A DNA stretch of 43,663 bases, from the NCBI GenBank assembly GCA_021203325.1, contig JAJQBL010000112.1, positions 1-43,663 of the forward strand. Direction: 5' to 3'. The DNA comes from Clostridiales bacterium (GTDB taxonomy: Bacteria > Bacillota > Clostridia > Oscillospirales > Oscillospiraceae). A program made the position numbers and the translations under genes. The notes under the pieces are model-generated. The model saw only the letters and a list, made by a program, of their open reading frames with translations, made no database searches and had not been told where the DNA came from. Position 1 is the stretch's first letter. The number at the start of each line of letters is the position of its first letter. This document shows positions 6,472-13,392 of this stretch, one piece after another.

Positions 6472-6712
6472 GTTTTACCTTCCTTTCTGCGTTATGTTTT
6501 GGACTTCCCCATGATGTCCTTTCCTACCAGCGTCCCCGGTGCTTGGTGCTGCCGGGGCGAGACGCGGTGTGTGGTATCCAACCGGGCGGCGCTGGTGTGT
6601 AAGTCTCCACAGAAGCGATGCTTGGTGCTTGCCGGTTCCTGTCCCCGGTGTCTGGCATCCAACCGCTCCGTACTGTGGTTCTGGGCTTCCCCTCCTGACA
6701 ATGATAGTATAG
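6472..6712. repeat. Gene-free stretch with an imperfect ~57-bp direct repeat
   Basis: Two copies about 74 bp apart (from about 6539 and 6614) share the blocks GCTTGGTGCT-GCCGG and GGYATCCAACCG. Leftward frames across it are Arg/Pro/His-rich and lack a good start, so I do not call a gene. It may be a duplicated remnant or a binding region. Confidence 0.4.
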
Positions 6713-6811
6713 CATATCGTTAGCGATATGTCTATTGGCATTTCCTACAAAGATAACGATATATTTTTGTGTATTATGTCTATTGATAACGGTAGACTTC
6801 TGTGTTATACT
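6713..6811 (+). promoter_or_regulatory. Operator and promoter of the RHH-DUF4160-DUF2442 cassette
   Basis: TTGATA (6783-6788) and TATACT (6806-6811) are separated by 17 bp. Upstream lies the palindrome CATATCG-TTAG-CGATATG (6713-6730), and TGTCTATTG is repeated at 6729-6737 and 6777-6785, the second copy overlapping the -35 box. These are likely binding sites for the ribbon-helix-helix protein encoded first in the cassette. Confidence 0.65.
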
Positions 6812-6868
6812 GTAAGCATAATGGAAGAGGTGCCGGGATTTTTCCGGCCCCCTGTGGAGGTGAAAGCA

Positions 6869-7075
6869 ATGCCAGTATCGAAGGCACAGCAGAAAGCTGT
6901 GGCAAAATACGAAAGCAAGGTATACGACAAAACGCTGATACGGATGCCGAAGGGGACGCTTGCCAGAGTAAAGGCCCACGCAACCGAGCGGGGCGAAAGC
7001 GTCAACGCCTTTGTCAACCGGGCCATAGCGGAGGCTATGGAGCGGGACGGGGAAGGAGGCTCAGATCATGCCTGA
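6869..7075 (+). CDS. Ribbon-helix-helix (Arc/CopG-like) protein
   Basis: This 68-residue protein has the RHH fold pattern: strand DKTLIRMPKGTLARVKAH, then helices ERGESVNAFVNRAIAEAMERD. Such proteins are usually antitoxins or repressors that bind palindromes as dimers. ATG 6869 is chosen over the longer frame because GGAGGTG lies just upstream and the promoter at 6783-6811 excludes earlier starts. It overlaps the DUF4160 gene by 8 bp, so translation is coupled. By position it is the probable autoregulator/antitoxin of the cassette. Confidence 0.78.
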   Translation: MPVSKAQQKAVAKYESKVYDKTLIRMPKGTLARVKAHATERGESVNAFVNRAIAEAMERDGEGGSDHA

Positions 7076-7325
7076 AATATCTCTTTTTCACGGTATACGC
7101 ATAACCATGTACTACAACGACCACAACCCGCCGCATTTTCATGCAGAGTATGCAGGACACAAGGCGTTGGTGGACGTTCTGAGCGGCTGTGTGATACGGG
7201 GTTCCCTTCCCGCTCGACAGTTGAAACTTGTGCTTGCATGGAACGAACTGCACAGGGATGAACTTATGCAGAATTGGGAGCTTGCCAGAGATGAAAAGCC
7301 CCTGAATCCTGTTTCCCCGCTCTAG
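7068..7325 (+). CDS. DUF4160 protein
   Basis: The 85-residue protein is a full-length DUF4160 member: MPEISLFHGIRITMYYNDH, then NPPHFHAEYAGHKALVDV and LAWNELHRDELMQNWELA. The His-rich NDHNPPHFHAEY segment is the family hallmark and could be a metal or catalytic centre. DUF4160 genes are typically next to DUF2442 genes and have been proposed as a toxin-antitoxin-like pair; the biochemistry is unknown to me. GAAGGAGG lies 8 nt before the ATG. Confidence 0.85.
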   Translation: MPEISLFHGIRITMYYNDHNPPHFHAEYAGHKALVDVLSGCVIRGSLPARQLKLVLAWNELHRDELMQNWELARDEKPLNPVSPL

Positions 7326-7336
7326 GAGGTGCTATA

Positions 7337-7633
7337 GTGGATTCTTACTTTCCCGCTGTGGTGCAGGCCGTTCCCGGCGAAGGCCGGACGGTGTACGCCT
7401 ATTTCTCCGATGGCAGCATCCGGCGCTATGATATGCAGCCCCATATTGACCGGGGCGGCGTGTTTGCGCCGCTGGCAGACGAAGCGTTTTTTACCGAGCG
7501 GCTCACCGTCCTGAATGATACAATCGCGTGGGACGTGTCCGGCCACTTCGACCCTACCGCCTGCATTGATATTGACCCTTTCACCGTTTACCAGTCGGAG
7601 GCCGTTGCTGACCCGCTGGAGGCCGTGTCATGA
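7337..7633 (+). CDS. DUF2442 protein
   Basis: The 98-residue protein matches DUF2442: an N-terminal beta segment (VYAYFSDGSIRRYDM), then FAPLADEAFFTERLTVLNDT and the C-terminal signature DIDPFTVY. The GTG start has AGGAGG 7 nt upstream and lies 11 bp after the DUF4160 stop. DUF2442 proteins are usual partners of DUF4160. Together with the RHH gene this forms a three-gene cargo cassette with its own promoter and terminator. Confidence 0.82.
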   Translation: MDSYFPAVVQAVPGEGRTVYAYFSDGSIRRYDMQPHIDRGGVFAPLADEAFFTERLTVLNDTIAWDVSGHFDPTACIDIDPFTVYQSEAVADPLEAVS

Positions 7634-7664
7634 ATCCGGCGTATACAACCGCATAGCAGCAAAG

Positions 7665-7700
7665 AAGGGGGAGTGCAGACAAAGCACTCCCCCTTGTTTT
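7665..7700 (+). terminator. Terminator of the RHH-DUF4160-DUF2442 cassette
   Basis: AAGGGGGAGTGC pairs perfectly with GCACTCCCCCTT around a 7-nt loop, followed by GTTTT. Confidence 0.85.
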
Positions 7701-7724
7701 ATCCCTGTATACGCCTACACCCCT

Positions 7725-7786
7725 CTACCCCATTTTTACCCCATTTATCCTGCTATTCCTTGCTAGGTTATGCTAGGATTTGCTAG
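7725..7786 (+). repeat. Right-end recombinase-type repeats
   Basis: Positions 7725-7744 match 1768-1787 in 19 of 20 bases, same orientation. Then TGCTAK (TGCTAT, TGCTAG three times) starts at 7751, 7761, 7771 and 7781, exactly one helical turn apart. The layout fits arm-type integrase sites plus a phased array for an excisionase. Role inferred. Confidence 0.6.
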
Positions 7787-7841
7787 ATGGGCGGGTTTCG
7801 ATTCTTGAACGATTGACCGCCAAAAGTGGCATAAACAAAAG

Positions 7842-7880
7842 AAAAACACGCTGAAACTTTAAGTTTCAACGTGTTTTCTT
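7842..7880 (-). terminator. Element-supplied terminator for tRNA-Pro
   Basis: A long hairpin (AAAACACG.TGAAACTT / AAGTTTCA.CGTGTTTT) with T-rich sequence on the minus strand lies directly after the tRNA 3' end. The element replaces the original terminator, which is now at 1647-1680. Confidence 0.75.
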
Positions 7881-7957
7881 TGGTCCGAGTGTTGAGATTC
7901 GAACTCAAGGCCTCTTGAACCCCATTCAAGCGCGATACCAAACTTCGCCACACCCGG
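7881..7957 (-). tRNA. tRNA-Pro (anticodon GGG)
   Basis: The 77-nt cloverleaf is complete and includes an encoded CCA end. Acceptor CCGGGTG pairs with CACTCGG with one G-U; discriminator is A73 and the first pair is C1-G72, as usual for tRNA-Pro. The anticodon stem CTTGA/TCAAG encloses the loop ATGGGGT, giving anticodon GGG for codon CCC (and CCU). The T arm is TTGAG-TTCGAAT-CTCAA. Its 3' 47 nt are the right attachment site, so the element restores a functional gene. Confidence 0.95.
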
Positions 7958-8028
7958 ATGTGTCGTTCCCGACAGCCAAATTATAATAGCACACTCCGAC
8001 AGAAAATGCAAGCCCCAATTTTACATTT

Positions 8029-9153
8029 TCAGGAATTTTTTTCTGGGTGGGCAGGGGCGTCCTTTTTCCGGAGCCGTCCGTTGATGAACTTCGCCCCCAG
8101 GTTGTACAGCACGGCAAACACCGGCACCCCTAGAATCATGCCGGCAAACCCGAACAGATCCCCGCCGATGACGATGGCGAACAGCGTCCACATGGTGGAC
8201 AGCCCTACCGTGTTCCCCAAAATCTTGGGGCCGATGACATGGCCGTCCAGCTGCTGAATGATCAGCACCAGAATCGCGTACAGGGGAACGCTCCCCGGCG
8301 AGGCCAGCAGCAAAATCACCCCGCCGATGATGCCGCCGATGATGGGCCCCACCACCGGCACAATGTTGGTCACACCGATCAGCACGCTGATCAGCGGCGT
8401 GAAGGGGATGCGCAGCAGGCCCAGCACCACCGCGCTGAGCAGGCCGATCACCGTGCTGTCCAGAATTTTCCCCGCCAGGAAGCTGGTCAGCATCCGGTCA
8501 GACAGCACGTAAAGCCGCCGCAGCCAGCTCCTGGCCTCGTCCGGCAGCAGGGCGCGGCACACCTTTCGCAGCTGGCGCACCATCTGCTCCTTCTCCAGCA
8601 GGATGTAGATGGCCGCCACCACCGCCGTGATGATCGTCACCAGGCCGTTGCCGATGGCCATGCCATAGGCGAACAGGTTGCCGGAATAGTTTTCCAGCAG
8701 TGTGAGAATCTCATTCCAGACGGTCTCCCAGTCGGAGAACAGGGTGTCCACAATGGTTTCATCTATCGTGATTTCCACCGGCAGCTGCGCCAGCAGGCCC
8801 TCCAGATTGGCCAGGTAGGCAGGGACGTTTTCCAGAAAGCTCTCCGCGCTGAGCCTGAGCTGGGGCACCACCATGGAGATCAGCAGCCAGATCACCAGCA
8901 CCACCCCGACCAGCACCGCCGCCACCGACAGCCCCCGATTCTTCAGCCACCGCTCCTCCAGCACCCGGGTGGGGATGTCCAGCAGCCAGGCCAGGGCGAT
9001 GCCCACCAGGAAGGGAAACAGGACGTCCAGCACCGCCTTGCCCAGCCGGGCAACCCAGGACAAATGCTCCAGCACCTCGTAAAAGGTCACCCCAACGATG
9101 ACCACCAGCAGCCAGGGCGCCACCTGCTCCAGCAGCTTTTTCATCCGATTCAA
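8029..9153 (-). CDS. AI-2E family transporter (YtvI/PerM-like membrane protein)
   Basis: The 374-residue integral membrane protein has the family's eight-helix pattern: hydrophobic segments near 13-30 and 43-60, then 78-100, 160-185 and a cluster from 230 to 360. The conserved QQLDGHVIGPKILGNTVGLS segment sits near residues 300-320. Despite the name, members transport varied solutes (some are Na+/H+ antiporters), so the substrate cannot be assigned. The TTG start at 9153 is supported by GGAGG at 8-nt spacing; the internal ATG three codons later is the alternative. The gene stands alone next to tRNA-Pro. Confidence 0.88.
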   Translation of the reverse strand: MNRMKKLLEQVAPWLLVVIVGVTFYEVLEHLSWVARLGKAVLDVLFPFLVGIALAWLLDIPTRVLEERWLKNRGLSVAAVLVGVVLVIWLLISMVVPQLRLSAESFLENVPAYLANLEGLLAQLPVEITIDETIVDTLFSDWETVWNEILTLLENYSGNLFAYGMAIGNGLVTIITAVVAAIYILLEKEQMVRQLRKVCRALLPDEARSWLRRLYVLSDRMLTSFLAGKILDSTVIGLLSAVVLGLLRIPFTPLISVLIGVTNIVPVVGPIIGGIIGGVILLLASPGSVPLYAILVLIIQQLDGHVIGPKILGNTVGLSTMWTLFAIVIGGDLFGFAGMILGVPVFAVLYNLGAKFINGRLRKKDAPAHPEKNS

Positions 9154-9289
9154 GGAAATCGCCTCCCATTCGACAAATCAACTTCATTATAACACATATG
9201 GAAATAAAATGATGACCGAATTGTAAACCATTTCACCGGCTGTGTTACGGTTTCTTTGGAATTGTTTTTGAAAAAAAGGTGTTTCCCCA

Positions 9290-9318
9290 TTGCAAGGACG
9301 GCAAAAATCCGCTAAAAT
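9290..9318 (+). promoter_or_regulatory. argF promoter
   Basis: TTGCAA (9290-9295) and TAAAAT (9313-9318) are separated by 17 bp, 36 nt upstream of the start codon. No clear arginine-repressor box is visible. Confidence 0.55.
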
Positions 9319-9354
9319 AGAGGGGTATCTTTGATTATTCCAGGAGGAATCATG

Positions 9355-10338
9355 ATGAATGTGACAGGTAAGAGCTTCCTCAAGCTGCTGGATTTCACCC
9401 AGGAGGAGATTCAGGGCTTCCTGACCCTGGCCGCTGAGCTGAAGGCCCGGAAGAAGGCCGGCGTCCCCCACCGCATCCACGAGGGGAAGAATATCGCGCT
9501 GATTTTTGAAAAGACGTCCACCCGCACCCGCTGCGCCTTTGAGGTGGCCGCCCGGGACCTGGGGATGGGGGTCACCTATCTGGACCCCTCCGGCTCCCAG
9601 ATCGGAAAAAAGGAATCCATCGCTGACACCGCCCGGGTGCTGGGCCGGATGTTTGACGGCATCGAGTACCGGGGCTTTGGACAGGAAGTGGTGGAGGAGC
9701 TGGCCCGTTACGCAGGCGTCCCCGTCTGGAACGGCCTGACCAACGAGTTCCACCCCACCCAGATTCTGGCGGACTTCCTGACGATTCAGGAGCATTTCGG
9801 CCGCCTGAAGGGCATCCGCCTGGTCTATCTGGGGGACGCCCGGTACAATATGGGCAACTCCCTGATGGTGGGCTGCGCCAAGATGGGGATGCACTTCACC
9901 GCCTGCGCCCCGGAGGCGTACTTCCCCGACCCCGCCCTCATCGCCCAGTGCCAGGCCATCGCCGCTGAGACCGGGGCTACCTTGGACTTTTCCACCGACC
10001 CCATGGCCGCCACAAAGGGGGCGGATGTGCTGTACACCGACGTGTGGGTCTCCATGGGGGAGCCGGTGGAGGTGTGGGAGCAGCGCATTCACGACCTGGC
10101 CCCCTATCAGGTGAACCGGGCCATCATGGAGAACGCCGGGGCACAGGCCCGGTTCATGCACTGTCTCCCCGCCTTCCACGACCACAAGACCACCATCGGC
10201 AAAGAGATGGGCTTGCGCTTTGGGCGGGACGCCATGGAGGTCAGCGACGAGGTGTTTGAAGGCCCCCAGTCCATCGTCTTTGACGAGGCGGAGAACCGGA
10301 TGCACACCATCAAGGCGGTCATGGCGGCCACGCTGTAA
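9355..10338 (+). CDS. argF: Ornithine carbamoyltransferase
   Basis: The 327-residue protein transfers the carbamoyl group from carbamoyl phosphate to ornithine, giving citrulline, in arginine synthesis (or the reverse in catabolism). Signatures are the carbamoyl-phosphate loop [23 protein letters not shown], the ornithine-side [12 protein letters not shown] and the catalytic HCLPAFHD. The C-terminal segment [20 protein letters not shown] is typical. ATG 9355 gives 7-nt spacing from AGGAGG; ATG 9352 is possible. No other arg or arc gene is nearby, so biosynthetic and catabolic roles cannot be separated by context. Confidence 0.95.
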   Translation: MNVTGKSFLKLLDFTQEEIQGFLTLAAELKARKKAGVPHRIHEGKNIALIFEKTSTRTRCAFEVAARDLGMGVTYLDPSGSQIGKKESIADTARVLGRMFDGIEYRGFGQEVVEELARYAGVPVWNGLTNEFHPTQILADFLTIQEHFGRLKGIRLVYLGDARYNMGNSLMVGCAKMGMHFTACAPEAYFPDPALIAQCQAIAAETGATLDFSTDPMAATKGADVLYTDVWVSMGEPVEVWEQRIHDLAPYQVNRAIMENAGAQARFMHCLPAFHDHKTTIGKEMGLRFGRDAMEVSDEVFEGPQSIVFDEAENRMHTIKAVMAATL

Positions 10339-10348
10339 CGCCGCCCGA

Positions 10349-10403
10349 CAAAAAGACGCCTGCTTTCCACCACCATACCGGTTCGGGAAACAGACGTCTT
10401 TTC
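10349..10403. terminator. Bidirectional terminator between argF and trxA
   Basis: AAAAGACG.CTG.TTTCC pairs with GG.AAACAG.CGTCTTTT, with T runs usable on both strands between two convergent genes. Confidence 0.7.
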
Positions 10404-10409
10404 GCTTTG

Positions 10410-10733
10410 TTACGCCAGCGCCGCGTCGATCAGTTCGGTGAAGCTGTCCTTGGGGCGGACGCCCACCAGCTTGCCCACCTCTTCGCCGTTTTCAAACAGC
10501 ATGACGGTGGGGATGCTCATAATGCCGTAGCGGGTGGCGAGGCCCATCTCCTCATCGATGTCCACCTTGCCCACGGTGACCCTGCCGTCATAGTCCTCCG
10601 CCAGTTCCTCGATCACCGGGGCCAGCATCCGGCAGGGGCCGCACCAGGTGGCCCAGAAGTCCACCAGCACAAGGCCCTTTTGGGCCAGGGCCGCGTCAAA
10701 GGTTTCCTGGGTGAAGTGAATTAAATTTGCCAT
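10410..10733 (-). CDS. trxA: Thioredoxin
   Basis: The 107-residue protein is a canonical thioredoxin: VDFWATWCGPCRMLAPVIEE with redox cysteines C31 and C34, cis-Pro segment SIPTVMLFENG and full family length. It reduces protein disulfides in the cytoplasm. The gene begins 23 nt after the flavoprotein reductase gene, with AAGGTAGGAAACAG before the ATG, so the two form a reductase-thioredoxin operon. Confidence 0.95.
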   Translation of the reverse strand: MANLIHFTQETFDAALAQKGLVLVDFWATWCGPCRMLAPVIEELAEDYDGRVTVGKVDIDEEMGLATRYGIMSIPTVMLFENGEEVGKLVGVRPKDSFTELIDAALA

Positions 10734-10756
10734 TTCTGTTTCCTACCTTTCTGTAT

Positions 10757-11611
10757 TCAGAGGCTCCTTAACGCCTCCGCGTCCTCTGCGGCGGCCAGGG
10801 CGGCCACCTGCCCCTCTCCCACCGCCTTGGCGATCTGGAAGGGCCTGCCGGTGCAGTCCCCGGCGGCGTAGACCCGGGGCAGATTGGTGCGGCCGCTGCG
10901 GTCAACGGCGATATAGCCGTCCGTGAAGGCCAGCCCCGGCAGCAGGTCGCCGGGGGCCACGGCGCTGCGCAGCAGGAACACCCCTTCGCAGGGGAGCCGC
11001 GCGCCGTCCGCCAGCACCGCCTCCACTCGCTCTGTCCCTTCGATTTCCAGCCGCCCGGCCCGGACAAAGGGGATGTGCTCCGGCAGGCTCTCCGGCCGAC
11101 TGGCGGCCACATAGGTCACCTGGCAGCCAATGGAGGACAGCCAGGCCGCCTCCTGGGGGGCGTCCGGGCTTCTGCCGATGACCACCACGCTGCGCCGCCG
11201 GTACAGCATCCCGTCGCAGATGGCGCAGTAGCTGACGCCGCGGCCCAGCAGCCGCTCCTCGCCGGGGATGTGCTGCACCGGGGTGACGCCGGAGGTGACG
11301 ATCAGGGCCCGGCCCTCCACCACGTTCTGGCCCACGGTCAGGCACCAGCTTTTGCCCATATCCAGGGCGGACAGCACCTTACCGGTGAGAAACTCCGTCC
11401 CCATGGCCTCCGCGTGGTTTTGCAGCCTGTCCAGCAGCTCCGCCCCGGTGACGCCGGGGAGGCCGGGGTAATTGTCGATCCGCTCCGCCTTCGCCAGGGG
11501 GCTGGATGACGGCGGGTTGGACACCACCAGCACCCTCAGGTTCCGGGAGCAGCCCGCAATGGCGGCGGCCAGCCCCGCCGGGCCGCTACCGATGATGAGT
11601 AAATCGTACAG
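10757..11611 (-). CDS. Thioredoxin-reductase-like flavoprotein lacking NADPH motifs (FFTR-like)
   Basis: The 284-residue protein has the FAD-binding motif GSGPAG (8-13), redox-active CAIC (129-132) and the C-terminal FAD segment AAGDCTGRPFQIAKAVGEGQ. The NADPH domain is altered: the GGGxSA-type loop reads GRSPDA (146-151), and the HRRxxxR segment is missing (VAASRPESLP instead). This fits ferredoxin-dependent flavin thioredoxin reductases of clostridia, which lack NADPH motifs. The coding start is unusual: no ATG, GTG or TTG precedes the FAD motif in frame; CTG 11611 lies 6 nt after AGGAGGG, and ATT 11617 is the other option. A shorter GTG start at 11533 would remove the FAD motif. It pairs with trxA downstream. 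Confidence 0.8.
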   Translation of the reverse strand: MYDLLIIGSGPAGLAAAIAGCSRNLRVLVVSNPPSSSPLAKAERIDNYPGLPGVTGAELLDRLQNHAEAMGTEFLTGKVLSALDMGKSWCLTVGQNVVEGRALIVTSGVTPVQHIPGEERLLGRGVSYCAICDGMLYRRRSVVVIGRSPDAPQEAAWLSSIGCQVTYVAASRPESLPEHIPFVRAGRLEIEGTERVEAVLADGARLPCEGVFLLRSAVAPGDLLPGLAFTDGYIAVDRSGRTNLPRVYAAGDCTGRPFQIAKAVGEGQVAALAAAEDAEALRSL

Positions 11612-11644
11612 AGGAATCCCTCCTGTCTTTCTGTCTCTGGATAC

Positions 11645-11673
11645 ATTATAATACAGCGCGGGAAAAGCTGCAA
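11645..11673 (-). promoter_or_regulatory. Promoter of the reductase-trxA operon
   Basis: Leftward TTGCAG (11673-11668) and TATAAT (11650-11645) are spaced 17 bp apart, with AGGAGGG downstream. Confidence 0.7.
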
Positions 11674-11740
11674 GGGGTTTCTGTGACCGGGCGGGGAAAT
11701 CAGGCGTTCGGTCCCCGGCCTTTACGCGCTGGCCGTCCCA

Positions 11741-12160
11741 TCATCCTTCATACTCAAATCCTTCATCCCGGCACCACCGAATGGCGATTTGCCGATAGGC
11801 TTCATCCCGGTAATCGTACCACTGCTGTTCCATGCCATAGTGGGAAAGGATATTCCGGAACCTGCGGAACGCGCCCCTGCCGCGAATGGCGCTGGCCAGC
11901 TGATTCTGTAGTGCCCCCGCAGGCAGGTCGTCCACAAAGTCCCGCATGATGCCGTATTCGTGGATGTCAAATTTCGTCGGGAGGCGGTAGAAGCGGTTTC
12001 CCGATGAGTCGATCAGCGCCTCCAGCTCCTCATAGGATTCTCCGGTCATGAGAGGGTCTCCCACCCACACGGTTTCGCCGGTCAGGGTATCATAGAATCC
12101 TGTCCAGTCGTCATCTGCCTGTTCTATGGCGTCAATCACCTCTTGCAGTTTGATCTTCAT
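11741..12160 (-). CDS. UPF0158 family protein
   Basis: The 139-residue protein carries the UPF0158 core: LPTKFDIHEYGIMRDFVDDL, then SAIRGRGAFRRFRNILSHYG and QQWYDYRDEAYRQIAIRWC. The family has no established biochemical role that I can name. It overlaps the end of the Sel1 gene by 29 bp, with GGAGGAGG before its ATG, so it is co-translated as the second gene of the operon. Confidence 0.85.
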   Translation of the reverse strand: MKIKLQEVIDAIEQADDDWTGFYDTLTGETVWVGDPLMTGESYEELEALIDSSGNRFYRLPTKFDIHEYGIMRDFVDDLPAGALQNQLASAIRGRGAFRRFRNILSHYGMEQQWYDYRDEAYRQIAIRWCRDEGFEYEG

Positions 12161-12734
12161 GACTTGCCTCCTCCAAAATCGCCTGGGCCTTTTTCAGTAC
12201 GTTGGCGGAATAGTGGTCGCCGTCCTCGATTCTGGCCTGAATCGCGTCCACGCAGACCTGCGCCAGCAGCCGCCGCTCAATGCCCATTTTGTCAAGCTCC
12301 TCCGGGCAGTATTGCAGCATCCGGAGCGCCGCGTCCGGATAGGAATAGATGTCCTCCGAATCCAGGGCCAGGCGAAAGGCCCGCCGGTACAGTGCGTTGG
12401 ACTGCGCCAAATCCGGCTCCGACGCGTCGAACCGGTACAAATCCCCCAGCTTGTAGGTCGCCGCAATGTCCCCGCTCATGGCGGCCTGGGCCCAGCACTT
12501 TTTTGCCATCTCCCTGTCCACCGGGACGCTGCGCCCGTAGTAATAGCAGTAGCCCAGGTTGCTGAGGGCAATCACGCTGCCCAGCTCCGCCGCCTTCCAG
12601 TACAGGCGAACCGCCGTCTCGTAGTCGCCCTGCTGATAGGCGTCCGCCCCGGCGTCCAGATACGCCATGCCCTGTTCCTCCTGTCCGGCCTCCGGGTACG
12701 CCGGGTTTGGTTCCTTCTTCTCCGGGTTGTCCAT
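12132..12734 (-). CDS. Sel1/TPR-repeat protein
   Basis: This 200-residue soluble helical-repeat protein contains Sel1-like units such as AVRLYWKAAELGSVIALSNL, MAKKCWAQAAMSGDIAATYK and NALYRRAFRLALDSED. These repeats make scaffolds for protein-protein contacts. ATG 12734 follows AGGAGG at good spacing. The N-terminal 25 residues are a hydrophilic leader with no signal peptide, indicating a cytoplasmic location. It is first in an operon with the UPF0158 gene. Confidence 0.75.
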   Translation of the reverse strand: MDNPEKKEPNPAYPEAGQEEQGMAYLDAGADAYQQGDYETAVRLYWKAAELGSVIALSNLGYCYYYGRSVPVDREMAKKCWAQAAMSGDIAATYKLGDLYRFDASEPDLAQSNALYRRAFRLALDSEDIYSYPDAALRMLQYCPEELDKMGIERRLLAQVCVDAIQARIEDGDHYSANVLKKAQAILEEASHEDQTARGD

Positions 12735-12807
12735 ATGTTTTGCCTCCTGTAAGCGCTGTGCCGGGCCAAATGCCCCACTGTGGCCCGGACAGCCTTTTGT
12801 CTTTTTT

Positions 12808-12836
12808 ATCATACCCCATCGGGCGTCAGATTGCAA
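12808..12836 (-). promoter_or_regulatory. Promoter of the Sel1-UPF0158 operon
   Basis: Leftward TTGCAA (12836-12831) and TATGAT (12813-12808) are spaced 17 bp apart. Confidence 0.6.
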
Positions 12837-12876
12837 TGTTTTGTCAGTGCCAATTCGGAGCAGGGAAGCCCCTCCC

Positions 12877-12905
12877 TTGACAGAAACAGCCATATTTGTT
12901 AAAAT
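12877..12905 (+). promoter_or_regulatory. Promoter of the DnaA-like / phosphatase pair
   Basis: TTGACA (12877-12882) and TAAAAT (12900-12905) are spaced 17 bp apart. The ATG at 12904 overlaps the -10 box, which rules it out as the start and supports ATG 12940. Confidence 0.75.
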
Positions 12906-12939
12906 GAACGAACAAATAACGGGACAGGAGGGAATCCCC

Positions 12940-13374
12940 ATGCTTTTGAGCCTTTCTTATCTGTACAGCAGCAGCTACAGCCGCCTCTGCATCGTGCGCT
13001 TTGACCTGGAGCATACGAAAGCCCCGGAGACATCCACCGCGTTTCTGCTGGCGGAGGAGTACATCGACGGCCTGATGGATGCCATCCGTCAGGGCACCTT
13101 GCAGGACTTCCGCAGGGCGCTTCTGGAACCGGATATGCTGATGCTGGACGGTGTGGACGTGGCGCTGGAGGGGAAGGACGCCACACAGCAGGAGCTTTAC
13201 TACCTCCTGCGCAAGCGGCATGAATTGAAGCGCTACACCGTTTTGTTGGCCTGTGTCAGCCCCGACCGGCTGGCGCAGCGCGCTTTTCTCCCGCAGCTGG
13301 TGGCCCTCATCCGGGACAGCCAGGTGGAGTGTCTGGATGAGGCTGCGGACGGTGGGGCAGGGGATGCCCGGTGA
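12940..13374 (+). CDS. DnaA-like AAA+ fragment without Walker A
   Basis: The 144-residue protein aligns in order with the second half of the DnaA AAA+ domain. EEYIDGLMDAIRQGTLQDFR resembles the DnaA segment before Walker B. MLMLDGVD (66-73) is Walker-B-like, GKDATQQELYYLL (78-90) matches the conserved GKxxTQxEFF stretch, and TVLLACVSPDRL matches the sensor-1 segment. There is no P-loop GxxxxGKT, no oligomerisation arginine finger region and no domain IV for DnaA-box binding. It may bind or titrate DnaA rather than hydrolyse ATP. It starts 12 nt or less after GGAGGG and is followed 18 bp later by the phosphatase gene. Homology is from motif order only. Confidence 0.6.
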   Translation: MLLSLSYLYSSSYSRLCIVRFDLEHTKAPETSTAFLLAEEYIDGLMDAIRQGTLQDFRRALLEPDMLMLDGVDVALEGKDATQQELYYLLRKRHELKRYTVLLACVSPDRLAQRAFLPQLVALIRDSQVECLDEAADGGAGDAR

Positions 13375-13392
13375 AGGGAAGGGGGACGCTCT

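Larger units (their letters stand above)
1683..7880. mobile_element. Satellite-like integrative element in tRNA-Pro(GGG)
   Basis: A 47-bp perfect direct repeat marks both ends: 1683-1729, and 7881-7927 inside the tRNA-Pro gene. The repeat runs from the CCA end through the anticodon loop, the usual crossover region for tyrosine recombinases. The integrase gene abuts the left end and is transcribed towards it. Inside are an excisionase-like gene, a replisome organiser, a sigma-like regulator, an iteron-like array, small hypothetical genes and a RHH-DUF4160-DUF2442 cassette. No capsid, portal, terminase, relaxase or secretion gene is present in about 6.2 kb. The best reading is a phage satellite or minimal genomic island that excises and replicates but borrows its transfer. 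An old prophage core is the alternative. Confidence 0.85.

Noticed and set aside
6475-6741. Arg/Pro/His-rich leftward frames
   Set aside because: Lie over the duplicated block, with poor starts and unnatural composition.
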